From Dipteris shenzhenensis (taxonomy: Eukaryota; Polypodiophyta; Polypodiopsida; Gleicheniales): a stretch of 64,000 nucleotides of DNA. The DNA lies in assembly GCA_047967505.1 (NCBI GenBank), contig CM106541.1; one strand, given 5' to 3'. This document shows positions 44,653-55,008 of the stretch, one piece after another. The translations under genes were made by a program, and so were the position numbers. Every line of letters starts with the position of its first letter. The first letter of the stretch is position 1. The notes below the pieces were generated by a model, which had not been told where the DNA came from, made no database searches, and worked only from the letters and a program-made list of their open reading frames with translations.

Positions 44653-45804
44653 TTACATTTTCCTTTCTAGGTTGATACTGAATCATGGGCTGAAAACTCT
44701 ATATAAATGATGCCACTTGATGTGCCTATCGGATATTAGTGGCTGAGTTCACAAATGCTTGATACTTTGCTGATCGGTTTTAGTAAGAAACTTAGCTCCC
44801 ATCAAATAATGTTTCCACATTCGTAAAGCATGCACAACAGTGGTTAATTCTTTATCATATGTAATGTAATTGCATTCCACTGGTTTTAATTTTTGGCTCT
44901 CATATGCTATTGGATGTCCATCTTGCATAAGTACAACTCCAATTCCATATCCACTGGCATCAGTTACAACTACAAAGAATGGTCTAGAGAAATCAGGTAA
45001 TTGCAACACAGGAGCTTGTGTGAGAGCTTCTTTCAAAGCTGTAAAAGATTTATCTTGACGCTCAGTCCATAAGAAATGCTTAGCTTTTCTAAGAAGGTCT
45101 GTCAATGGATGTGCAATGTATGCGAAATTCTTGACAAACTCTCTATAAAAGCTACACAATCCCAAGAATGATCTTAATTCATGTATATCTCAGGGTTTAG
45201 GCCATGTGACTATGCACTCAGTCTTCTTTGGATCTACTCGAATCCCATCGACGGATACAATGTGGCCCAAATACTCTATCTGATCTTGAAAGAAACTGCT
45301 CTTTTTAGGGTTTATGTACAATTGGTTTTCTTTCAAGAGTGAAAAGACTAGCTTCAGATGTTCTTTATGCTCCTCAACATCTTTATTAAACACCAGAATA
45401 TCATAAAAAAATACTACCACACAATCTTGGTGTTTAAGAAGGATTCGGTTCATCATTCTACTAAAAGTAGCTGGAGCATTAGTTAGCCCAAAAGGCATAA
45501 CTAGAAACTCATGATGTCCCGTTTGAGTTCTAAAGGCAGTCTTGTATATATCCTCTTCTACCATACAAACTTGATGATAGCCAGATTTGAGATCTATCTT
45601 ACTGAAGACCTTGGCCCCTTTCAATTTGTCCAAAGGATCATCAATCCTAGGGATTGGATATTTGTTCTTCACTATGATTTTGTTTAGTGCACAATAGTCA
45701 ATGCACATTCGGTAGGTTCCATTTTTCTTTTTGACTAATAAGACAGGTTCTCCATAAGGAGAATTGCTGGGTCTTATCAATCCTCTCTCTATCAGTTCCT
45801 CCAC
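44653..45804 (-). pseudogene. Gypsy reverse transcriptase and RNase H, one catalytic residue lost
   Basis: RT (45804-45190) shows GLIRPSNSPYGEPVLLVKKK, YRMCIDYCALN, FSKIDLKSGYHQV and FLVMPFGLTNAPATFSRMMN. The active-site box reads FFYDILVF (45400-45405 code for Y-D) instead of the usual F/Y-x-D-D, so the first Asp of the pair is Tyr. A TAG at 45190-45192 replaces the next codon of the WPKP linker. RNase H (45165-44749) keeps VTDASGYGIGVVLMQDGHPI, AYESQKLKP and YDKELTTVVHALRMWKHYL, and ends with a TAG where TDQQSIKHL should continue. Confidence 0.88.
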
Positions 45805-46740
45805 TTGCTTTTGGATTTCCTTTTGTTCTAGTTGATTGACTCTATAAGGAGCTTTGCAAGGTGGAGTATTTCCCGGTAGGATTTCTATCCTATGATCTTC
45901 AGGTCAAGAACATGGTAGTCCAGGTGGTAACTCCTCTAAGAAACAATCAAAAATTTGAGAAAGAAATTTCTGGTGTGTAGGCTTAGTTTTTGGCTAAGTA
46001 GCCGTTACCGTATCCACCAAAATAAGATATGTTTTCTCACATTTTTCTAATTGCTCTTTTGGCTTGTGTGTGGTTGAGTAAAGGACTCTGACCTCAGATT
46101 TCATTGAGCTTTTCAGACATATTTCTTGTCTGTCCTCAATCCACATCTGATGTGAATCGTAATCTATCTTAGGATTGTATTGATGCCTCCATGGCATTCC
46201 TAAGATGATGTCCACTCCCTGTAGGGGTGCCACTAGAAAGTCTCATGTATCCTTGTAGGGTTTGATTGAGATTTCAAGATTCTTGACCTCTCTAGTGCAA
46301 TTGTACTTTGTTTTGGTAAAAGTAGCTTTGACCTTGTAGCTAGATGGGAAAGACTCTAGGTTTAGCTTTGCTAAGGCTCTTTCTAAAATGAAATCATGTG
46401 TACTACCATCGTCATGGAGAATAACAACCTCTTTGCCATTAATGAAACCTTTCATCTTTAGAAGAGCATGACAATTATACTTACCTCCCTCTTGCTTGGT
46501 TGCTTTGTCTTCAATCATGTGCACTTTCGCTGTCGAGGTCTTCTTTCTTTTAGGACACTCAGTGGCTATGTGTCCCGGTTTGTTGCATTTGAAACACCTT
46601 ATTTCTTTCTTTGGAAAAATCCCACCGTTCGGCTTCGAAGAAGAATCTATCTTCTATGGAGCAAAACCATTTTTGGATTTAAAGAAGGGCTTTTTATCAA
46701 ATGTCTTCATCGGCCAACTGTGCTTGAAGTGCATCTAATT
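45805..46740 (-). pseudogene. Gypsy gag C-terminus and protease
   Basis: A CCHC knuckle, CFKCNKPGHIATEC, lies at 46555-46596, followed by a short basic linker and the protease region. There VVILHDDGSTHDFILERALA corresponds to the DSG(A/S) site with Asp for Ser, and GVDIILGMPW is the conserved ILGM.W block near the C-terminus of pepsin-like retroviral-type proteases. A frame stop at about 46242 and another at 45992-45994 divide it. The TAG-TGA type stops are single lesions in an otherwise coherent reading toward RT. Confidence 0.75.
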
Positions 46741-47955
46741 GCTCTTAGAGCATGGGTGGTTGTGGTTGATGCACCATGATAATGCAATAAGTACAAATAA
46801 AGTGGAGCGGAGAATAAAGATACCAAGTGTATGAGAATTAAACGAATGAAAAAGTGTGATCCGAGTGTATGGTAAGAAATGGATGGCGGAAGATACTAAG
46901 TGTATGAAACATAAAGCAAAAGAAATCACTTATCTCACTCTCTGATCGGAGGTGGAAAGGACTAGAGTGGGAGATATGTGACCAATGATGTCACTCGTAG
47001 TCATTTATGCGCTCCACTGATCTCCAATTAATTGCTTGGTGATTCATGGTTCCAAACACCTTCTTAATTCGAGCCTCTCAGATTTTGCAATGCTCTCTCT
47101 TTCTTTTCTTTTTTTTGTAGGGTAAAATAAACGAAATTCTTCGACTAAGAGACCGTGCCTTAATCTTCAAAGTCTGTGAGCATGTGCAAATCTTCAGAAA
47201 TGATGGTGACGGCGGCTCTATAGAGACTATTTCCCCACCATAGTCTATGCACGGAATTAGAAAACCAGGGATTGCCTGCAGGCTACTTCAGTTCAGAGTT
47301 TCAAAGTCCAAGATGGCTCGCTAGCCGAAACACTGCAGGTGACTATAGGTTCGCAAAGGTTAATTCGCATGCACAGAATGGTGGGACTGTTGATCTGCAG
47401 CGGCGGCTGGTACTCGATGGCAAAGTTTTTTTTTTTTAATCTTTGCAGAGGCAACGCACGAATCGCGATGGCTGGCTGCACAATGCACTCAATGCACTAA
47501 GTTCTTAATGAAGGAAATGTTGGCGCGGACCTGGATGAATGATCCGAAAGCGGGCGTGCTGACCAAAATACTACGGGTGACTGCAGGTCCTGAACAAAGT
47601 CACACAGAAGGAGAGAGAGACCTCCAAGGTCTCTAAAGGGCAGTCAAAGTAACACTACAAGGCATTGAGGTAATTCGGCCGTGCATAGAGTTTATGGCCC
47701 AAGGCTTCCAAAGGTAGCTGTTGCACATGCTTCAAGGATAATGGCAATGATAGTGTGACACGTACATAGGCCGATTAGCTCCTTTCTAGGTAGTGGTGAC
47801 ACTAGCAAGGCTATTACATCTGCAGAGAACTCTCGTTTCTCACAAGCTGTGTACTTTTTCAAACGTGTCACTTTTTCCATGTCCTTGATTCCTTGAATTC
47901 TCTCTGCGCAATTCAAGAGAGAGCTTCCCCTCTCCAAACCTTAGAGCATACCAAA
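46741..47955. other. Stretch where Gypsy gag is expected but not seen
   Basis: Between the primer-binding site (47956-47967) and the CCHC knuckle I find no capsid-like reading on either strand. The sequence is less AT-rich in 47150-47700. It has a loose internal repetition: GAAACACTGCAGGTGACTAT near 47328 and a relative, AAAATACTACGGGTGACTGC, near 47564. It may be an unrelated insertion or a decayed leader plus gag. Confidence 0.4.
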
Positions 47956-47967
47956 GCTCTAATACCA
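47956..47967 (-). other. Gypsy primer-binding site
   Basis: The minus strand reads TGGTATTAGAGC, complementary to the initiator Met tRNA end with one T/C change. It abuts the LTR at 47968, as expected. Confidence 0.75.
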
Positions 47968-48425
47968 CTCAAACCAGAAGGTAATTCTTTTCACACAAAT
48001 TCACCACATTAATCAATGGGAGAAGAAGAGCACAATCACACCACAAGAACAATAGCAGACTGGGTACAATCTCCCCCCTAGATGAGTGGCTCACGCTTCC
48101 TCATCTAGAGTATTTATGATATTCCATAAAAGCACGGAGGAGCCAAAATTATCCCTCTCATCCAAAAATGAGGGATTTGCTTTACATAGCCATCTTAGGT
48201 CCCAAAATGAATAATGTCCTCAACAAAATATATTGCTCAAACTCGCAATAATAAAACAAATACAAAATTAGCCCATGGCCATATATAATGCACTGTGTGA
48301 CACCTCGATCGATACCCTCGTACTAACTCCAATCCTCGCTATGAGTTCCATCACATGTACTCAAGTTGCCAATTTCATTAGTTATTAACAATCAATTGAA
48401 CGAATCACCGAATCAACTGATTCAT
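47968..48425 (-). repeat. Gypsy element, 5' LTR (truncated)
   Basis: Matches the left LTR (43243-43525) and, further right, the longer relative at 13930-14640 (shared GAGTTCCATCAC, TTAGTTATTAACAATCAAT, CGAACGAATCA(C/T)CGAATCAA). The match ends at about 48425, so the outer part of U3 is missing. Confidence 0.75.
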
Positions 48426-50339
48426 TAATTTGGTTTGCTCCACCATCGGTACTTTGGTTTTCTCAATCTCCTTTCGCAATTGATCTATCACGTCATATTT
48501 TTGAATGCTCAATGCACCTTTCATGTTGCAAATCCATTTAGAAAGGACATACTTTCTTGCTCTTTGAGATGATAGAATGAAAATGTTTTGTCATGGCCTT
48601 GAGCTTTGCATGTGCATTCTTCACATCTACATAAGGTTGGTAAGAGAGATAGTAGTGGATGCATTAATGTCATGATTGGAAGATTGGTGGAGGACCTAGC
48701 TAGCAAGTTTTGAAGCTTAGATTGTGTAGAGACAATATCCATGATATGAGGAGAAAAAGTAGCAAGGAGTAATCCCAAGAGGGTTGTGTACAAGGCTAAT
48801 AGGGAAGATTAATAAGGTGCAAGGGCTCGCCAAGGAGTTAAAAGAGTGCTAAAGGGAGTGCATGCAAGGTTTCTAGGACATAGATGAGGTCCAAGGCTTT
48901 CAGGGAAGAGAAATTAGGTGCTATATTATGTGAGTTTTTCCATGTACTTGTCCAACCATGCCCTATTATAATTTTATTTAAAAAAAATAAGCATTGAGTT
49001 TAGATTATAGGGCCATTTAAGTATAATATAGCTTTAACAAGGCAACATCAATGTCGCACGCCCTTAGTATGCCCATGTGCTTGTAGTGCATATGACCTTT
49101 CACATTATACCACATCTCCTCCTATGATTGCATCTCTAGCTTTCCTTCTACCTTTTCCCTCACATTCAATTAGGCATCAACACACAACCTAAAGGACTCT
49201 TCCTTAAATAGTAGCCTGAGGAAAATTTGAGAAGACTCCCACTCCTCTCCCACTATGCTAAAGTATGGTGCAATGCTCTAGATGGGAGCTCATCTTGGGT
49301 CACTCTACCATAACTTGGACAAGGAAAGGGTGTGATATTTTCATATCCACCTCTCTTTGTGCTTCTCATCTACAAGTCTTGATAGTGCCCTTATTCTACA
49401 TGTCAGCATAACATATGTGTTATAATAGGCCAAGATAGCCTATTAGATGGACCCAATAGATAGTCTTGTATGTTCCTGATCCAATCTTTCTATTGCGCTA
49501 CATCTCTTTCTTTGTGATGAATGTCGCAAAAGTAACATTTCTTTTGTAAATGCACATTGTTATAGATTTTGCATGTCACCTCCCTGCACCTTCCCTTTCA
49601 AGGTGGCATTTCCTCCTTCCTCAACTTGCTCACTTTGCTTTGCTACTATCCCAAACATTAATGGTGGCCTCTTCTCCCAACCCTAAATCATGAAGGCCTT
49701 CTTGTCACATCATAGGACTCTACTTTTATCCAAACGCCATATTGGCTCTTATTATTCCATTTGTGATGCACTAACATCATTGGAAAATGGTGGTCCTGCA
49801 ACACATGATCAAGTTTAGATATTGTGAATGAGGCTTTTAATCGAAAGCAATGCAACAAACTCCCATTTCATGATGGGACAAGATCATGGGTATGTCTATC
49901 TACTTCTAGAGACTTGTTCATGTCCTCCATAACCTTGCTCTTTAAATTTTGCAACCTATCGATGCTCTCTATTGTGAGCTCTATCTCTCTCTCAGACATG
50001 ATGTCTAGTTGCTCCAAAACTGCTCTCAAGGCACTGTGCGCTTCCACTTAGAGCAAGTATAAACTTGACTTAACTCCATCTCACAAGAAAATATGTGCAC
50101 GAAAGTTTGCAAATTGCATGCAATATCTGCATATGCCAAGCCACCACAAGATCCACATGTTATGCAACTTGTGGTGTACATATGTTTATTAAATGGACAT
50201 CATTCATGATTCTCAACCAAAATGCCCTATCTACATATGGCAAGTGCATTTACTAGACACATACACATGAATAAAGTTCAAAGTTACAACTTATGAATGT
50301 AAAAAGTGTATGCAAAAACGTGATTATGTGAATATGTAA
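48426..50339. other. Unassigned region with scraps of possible retroelement coding
   Basis: No gene is recognised. On the minus strand, 50052-49870 is open for 59 codons (ALRAVLEQLDIMSEREIELT, then RLQNLKSKVMEDMNKSL), coiled-coil like. At about 49555-49500 a reading QKKCYFCDIHHKERD looks like half a zinc knuckle. They could be remains of one decayed retroelement gag on the minus strand, but the link is weak. Confidence 0.3.
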
Positions 50340-51200
50340 TCCTTGACTACACAAGTGGTGTCTGATCCTTACTTTTTTAGTATAAGCGTCTATTATTTTG
50401 GAAGGTATTTATAATGTTTCATGAAAATCAAACACACAGAGATTTCATATAAGCATACCGATGCCCAAAATGTTATCAATTATGCACCATTGCATGGCCA
50501 AAAATGACAAATTATGCTTGTCCCATCATACATGTGATGTTTGATTTTCATGAGACTTTGCGCTTATAGGGGAATTATTTATCATGGTATATCAAAAGTT
50601 TCATGACCATTGGACACATAGAGGTATGGTTTAAGCATATAGATGCATAATGTTTTGGCATTATGTACCATGCATGGTCAAAAAATTTAGAATGTGCATG
50701 TCCCAGCATATAAGAGATGTTTGATCCTTATGAAACATTTGATTACAGCCAATGAGCCCATTTGAAGGTTTTTGCAAAGTTACATGAACGTCAGACACAT
50801 AGAGTTATGGTATAAGCATACCATGTAGAGTTTTTTGGCAATTATTTGCCATGCGTGGTTGACAATGAGAAAATGTGCATATCCCGCCATACACATCATG
50901 CATGATGGTTATGAATCTTTGTGAGTATGAGAGATTATTTCATTTGAAATTCTCTAAAAACTTTCAAGGTGTGTCAATATAAGCATACTGATGGACAGCT
51001 TTGGGCAATTATGCACCATGCATGGTCAATAATGAGGAAATGTGCATGCGCCACCATACAAGTCATGTCCAATGCTCATGACACTTTGTGAGTACAAGAG
51101 TCTATTTCATATGGTCTTTGCAAAGTTTCAGGGTTAAGGGATACATAAAGATATGTTATAAGCATACCGATGCACAATTGTTTGGCAATAATGCCCCTTC
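50340..51200 (+). repeat. Second degenerate tandem array, ~165-182 bp unit, about 5 copies
   Basis: Recurring blocks are CATACA(T/A)GT(G/C)ATG(T) (near 50527, 50706, 50889, 51055), TTTCATGA..(A/G)T(C/T)...ACACA(T/G)AGA, TATAAGCATACCGATG and GCACCAT(G)CATGGTCAA. Unit spacing is about 178, 182 and 167 bases. Sequence and period differ from the 24.3 kb satellite. Confidence 0.65.
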
Positions 51201-51264
51201 CATAATTGAAAAATAAGGTCTTCCGTCCTGCAAAATAAATTATGTCTGTAAGCTAAGGCACGAA

Positions 51265-51273
51265 GGGGGGGGG

Positions 51274-51305
<32 letters not shown>
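51265..51305 (+). repeat. G run and (GA)n microsatellite
   Basis: About eleven G residues (51267-51277) are followed by an AGAGAG run to about 51305. Confidence 0.9.
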
Positions 51306-51309
<4 letters not shown>

Positions 51310-51329
51310 TGTCTGCAAAAAACCTCATC

Positions 51330-52235
51330 GGTCTGTGAGACAACACACCAACCATCAAAAAGTGACTTACCACATCTAGATAACCAAAGAATCGAGGGAG
51401 TGCCCAAGGATAGCTCCTCCCAAGTTATTTTAGGGCATAGCTACATTATAATACTATCATAAAGTGGCCTTTGTAACATCAAATTCAGACTGAGAGTCTA
51501 TGGGTTTGAATCTGAAGACCCTAATCAATGCTTGCCTATCTCAATAAACTTCCCGTTTGTCTACTTTGCGTGCTTCCTTTATTTTTGTGAGTTCTTTATT
51601 TGAGCTAGATCAGAGTGAGCTCCTCAAATATCCAAATCTTTGTACCCTTCAGCTTATGTGTTTGTTTAAGAATCTTAACTCTTGCTACCTTCCTCAAAAA
51701 TAGACATGTGCTTGTGTGTCGTTTTGATTTATATTGCAGATATCATTTTCATCCCATTCGACATATGACTATGTCATCAATGTCTTTTTCCTCATCATCA
51801 TGAAGGCAACCATCTTTCAGACCCCCAATGCATAGGATTGTCTTATTTCATTCTCTAGAGAAATAAACAGATTGTGAAGACCTCGTGGGTCTATGAGACA
51901 AAGTACAAAAACCAATAATTGGCTTACTATATCCCAATAGCCAGAGAATCAAGGGATAGCATAAGGCTCAACTCCTCGTAAATTATTTTAGGGCATAGCT
52001 ACATTCTAGCACTATCATAAGGTGGCTTTAAGACTGAGAGTCTTTGGGTTTGGATTCCAAGTCCCTATCAATGCTTGCCCATGTCAATAAACCACCCATT
52101 TGCCTGCCTTGCGTGTTTCCTTTAATTTAGTGAGTTCACTATTTCTCTTTTTGAGCTGGATCAGACTAAGCTTCTCAAATATCCATCTTTGTACCTTCAA
52201 CTTATGCATTGTCTAAGGATCTTAACGCTTGTAGG
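51330..52235 (+). repeat. Direct duplication, two ~340 bp copies
   Basis: Copy 1 (about 51330-51690) and copy 2 (about 51890-52235) share TATTTTAGGGCATAGCTACATT, GACTGAGAGTCT(A/T)TGGGTTT, CAATGCTTGCC(T/C)AT and CTCAAATATCCA...CTTTGTACC. They are ~550 bases apart. They may be LTR-like ends of a small element, but no primer-binding site was found between them. Confidence 0.65.
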
Positions 52236-52540
52236 AGGGGAGATAAAGGGGAAAAGGTCTTCCAAAGAGAGAGAGGGGTAGCAAGAAGGAAGAACGAGTA
52301 GTGAGGGCAAGAAGGTTGAGAGAGTGGGAGCATTAGCAAAAGACAGAGCTCATTTTGGGGCTTTTTAGGTTAGACAAAAAATAGAGATCCTCCAATGAGA
52401 GAGACCAACGTGACGTTGGAAATGTTTTTTTTTCAAAAAATTAGACTCTCTAGAGACGCTCGACACACTAACATTTTGAAGTTCTCGCTCTTGTCTCCTA
52501 GTGTGTTATAAATGCTATACCAAATCCAGAAATAGATAAA

Positions 52541-52904
52541 CTAACATTTTGAAGTTCTCGCTAGAGCATTTTTTATTGTCATAAATATCTTCCTAGAGAG
52601 GTCAAAACATCCAAAACAAGCTCCTAACAGAAACGTGCTTAAGAAAGCAATTTGGGCATGCCAAGTGCCCAAATTGTTTCTTAAGCACACTCTTGTTAGG
52701 TGCATGTTTTGGTTGTTCTAACCCCTCCAAGAGGCCAAATTTAGTAATTCAAAAGTTGTTTTGGTGGTTTTTGCCTGCTCCGAACACAATGGTGATGCCA
52801 AAACCACCAAATTCTACAGTAAAATAGTAGAAAACCATTTGGATCCTTGGCATAACATTTATTACACACTAAAAAACGCTCGAGCAGAAACTTCAAAATG
52901 TCAG
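52541..52904. mobile_element. Foldback/MITE-like element with long hairpin
   Basis: The left end CTAACATTTTGAAGTTCTCG (52541) matches the reverse complement of the right end, CTGACATTTTGAAGTTTCTG (to 52904). Inside, 52623-52700 forms a near-perfect hairpin: GTGCTTAAGAAAGCAATTTG pairs with CAAATTGTTTCTTAAGCAC with one bulge and a loop of about 7 bases, and pairing extends outward more loosely to about 52590 and 52735. A second small inverted repeat (TTTTGGTGGTTTTTGCC / TGCCAAAACCACCAAA) lies at 52759-52811. A partial extra copy of the left end is at about 52466-52490. Confidence 0.7.
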
Positions 52905-54118
52905 TATATAATTTTCATGATTCATATCTCCAGTGAATGCTCAACCGTATAAATTTATGCTTCTCACTCTGTAAATTTTTAATTTTAAGCCAACAAAATT
53001 AGAAAATCATGAATTTCTTACAAGGCCCCAAAATGAGCTCCGATTTTTCCAAATGGGGAGGGGTAGAGCATGGAAGGAGAGACTAGAAGAGAGAGCGCCA
53101 CAAAATATCCCCTACATGGCCTCACACTTTTAAACTTCCTTTTGCCAACTTTAACCACATAGCATGGTCAATGGATAAGTTTCAAGTTCCAATCTTTTGG
53201 ATAGATTAACATTATGTATTGATGCTAAATCAACCAACGCATTCTAGTAGGATTCGCTACTTTGCCATTTACTTTTTATTAATTTTGTTACACAAAGATA
53301 GATTATTCCATTGCTGCAATGTTTTGAAATGATATTGTTAGGTGTATTTTCTAATTTGTCAAAATAGATGCATTAAAAAAAAGATAATCTATATGAGGAA
53401 CCTATTAGATAAATATAAATCTTGTCAACTCTAGGACTCTCTACCTCTACACTACCTCTACATTACACTCTAAGATAACCATCCCCACAATGTGTAAAAT
53501 CCTTGTCCTTGGTCAATCTTTCTATTGATGTGACTAACAACAAGGATTTTAAATGTAAACCCTTTCGTCTTGTCTTCTCCTTTTCTGTTCAACAATCAAA
53601 GAAGACTTTGACGAAGCCCATGCTACCACAACTAAAATTTCCTTTTTCACACTTATGGTGGTACTTAGTACAATTGTACTTGATTACAAGTCATTGCCTA
53701 TTACCTTAAATCAAAACCTAGCTTGGATGTTAGATTCAAGTAAAGTAGGCAAAACGTTTACCATTCCAATATTCATTTCTCCAATAGCCTCTTTAAATTC
53801 ATTTATTATGTCATGTGTGGCTTGTTGAACTAATTAGACCATGGTAAGATTGACCGAAAGCACCTTTACATGTTGAAACCCAAAAGCAACTTCACCACCA
53901 AATGCAAGAGTGGGCTATGAGAGAACCTTTTGCAAAGTGCCAACCTTCCTACTACAAAACTTGCTGACCATAGCTCTAAGGATATGTCAAAGTAAACCCA
54001 CTATAGTATGTTGCACGAAGTCTATGCCACTATGCATAGCCACACTGTGTGACACCACCAAGTCCATTGAAGCACATCTAATGCTCTTTAGGGTCGTTTT
54101 ACCACTAGTGAGTTACAA
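52905..54118. other. Unassigned AT-rich region
   Basis: Short frames at 53503-53709 and 53910-54125 show no domain. No RNA gene or clear repeat was seen. Confidence 0.4.
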
Positions 54119-54130
54119 GCTCTAATACCA
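54119..54130 (-). other. Primer-binding-site-like motif on the minus strand
   Basis: The minus strand reads TGGTATTAGAGC, identical to the primer-binding site of the Gypsy element at 47956. To its right, ACCAAACTATGACATAC occurs twice (about 54127 and 54211), and a CACATGTGATACA block also recurs (about 54180 and 54265). This suggests the remains of another LTR. No coding sequence of such an element is recognised to the left. Confidence 0.35.
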
Positions 54131-55008
54131 AACTATGACATACCAACACCAAGTATTCTACCACCTCTTGTTCAACAATCACATGTGATACAAATCACAA
54201 GCTCTCCGACCAAACTATGACATACGAGTCATCATCCTTATTATATCAAATCCTACACAATTACAACATGTGATACACATTGCAAGCTTCTGCTACCGTA
54301 GTTCTCAAAACATACACGAGACTGGAACCAACTCGAGCTTGCACCCTTGCAATTACCTTGTATGCCCATTAGATCCTCTATGTGATCCTTCATTTCAAAT
54401 TTGGCCAACCATTCGCCCCTTGGCAGTGACCACAGCAAATAGTATAGGCACAACCATGCACATAGGAACTATGTAGTCCGAGGACGTGCAAACTCAGAAT
54501 ACTAACCAACTTATTCTGTGCAAGCTCAGAATACTAACCAGACCTTGGTTCCCTTCGAACGTAACAGCTTCGACGTTCATATAAATCCGTTCTGCTTTGA
54601 TACTGAGTACAACCTCGTCAATCGTGAGCGCACAATTTTTCATTGAAGTCTTGAAAATAGCCACTCAGGTTTTCATATGTCCGTAAAATTTACCAGCCGT
54701 TGAAACTGAATCTTTTTTCTCTATTTACAACTTTGCAACCTCATTCTAAGAATCTCCAAAACTGCAACCGACATCCCGGAGGAACTGTTGCAAAAGGTTG
54801 GATTCACTGTAATACTATACACATCATATGCACTGCCTAAGGGATGGTATATGCAACGCTTCCAAAAGAAGATCGATAAAAATGACTCTCAATCTGTACA
54901 AATTAAAAGCACCAACCAGCAGCAACAAATTTTCACCCAATAGACTGCCAAGCGTTCTCTCTATAACATCCCAATGTAGGACAAGTACTTTCGTGGAGCC
55001 AAAAACAC
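54131..55008. other. LTR-like scraps, then the 3' flank of the SERINC gene
   Basis: 54131-54480 has short direct repeats (see the motif at 54119). The segment nearest 55008 should contain the SERINC 3' UTR on the minus strand. No other gene is seen. A short doublet (GCAA(A/G)CTCAGAATACTAACC) is at about 54487 and 54520. Confidence 0.4.
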
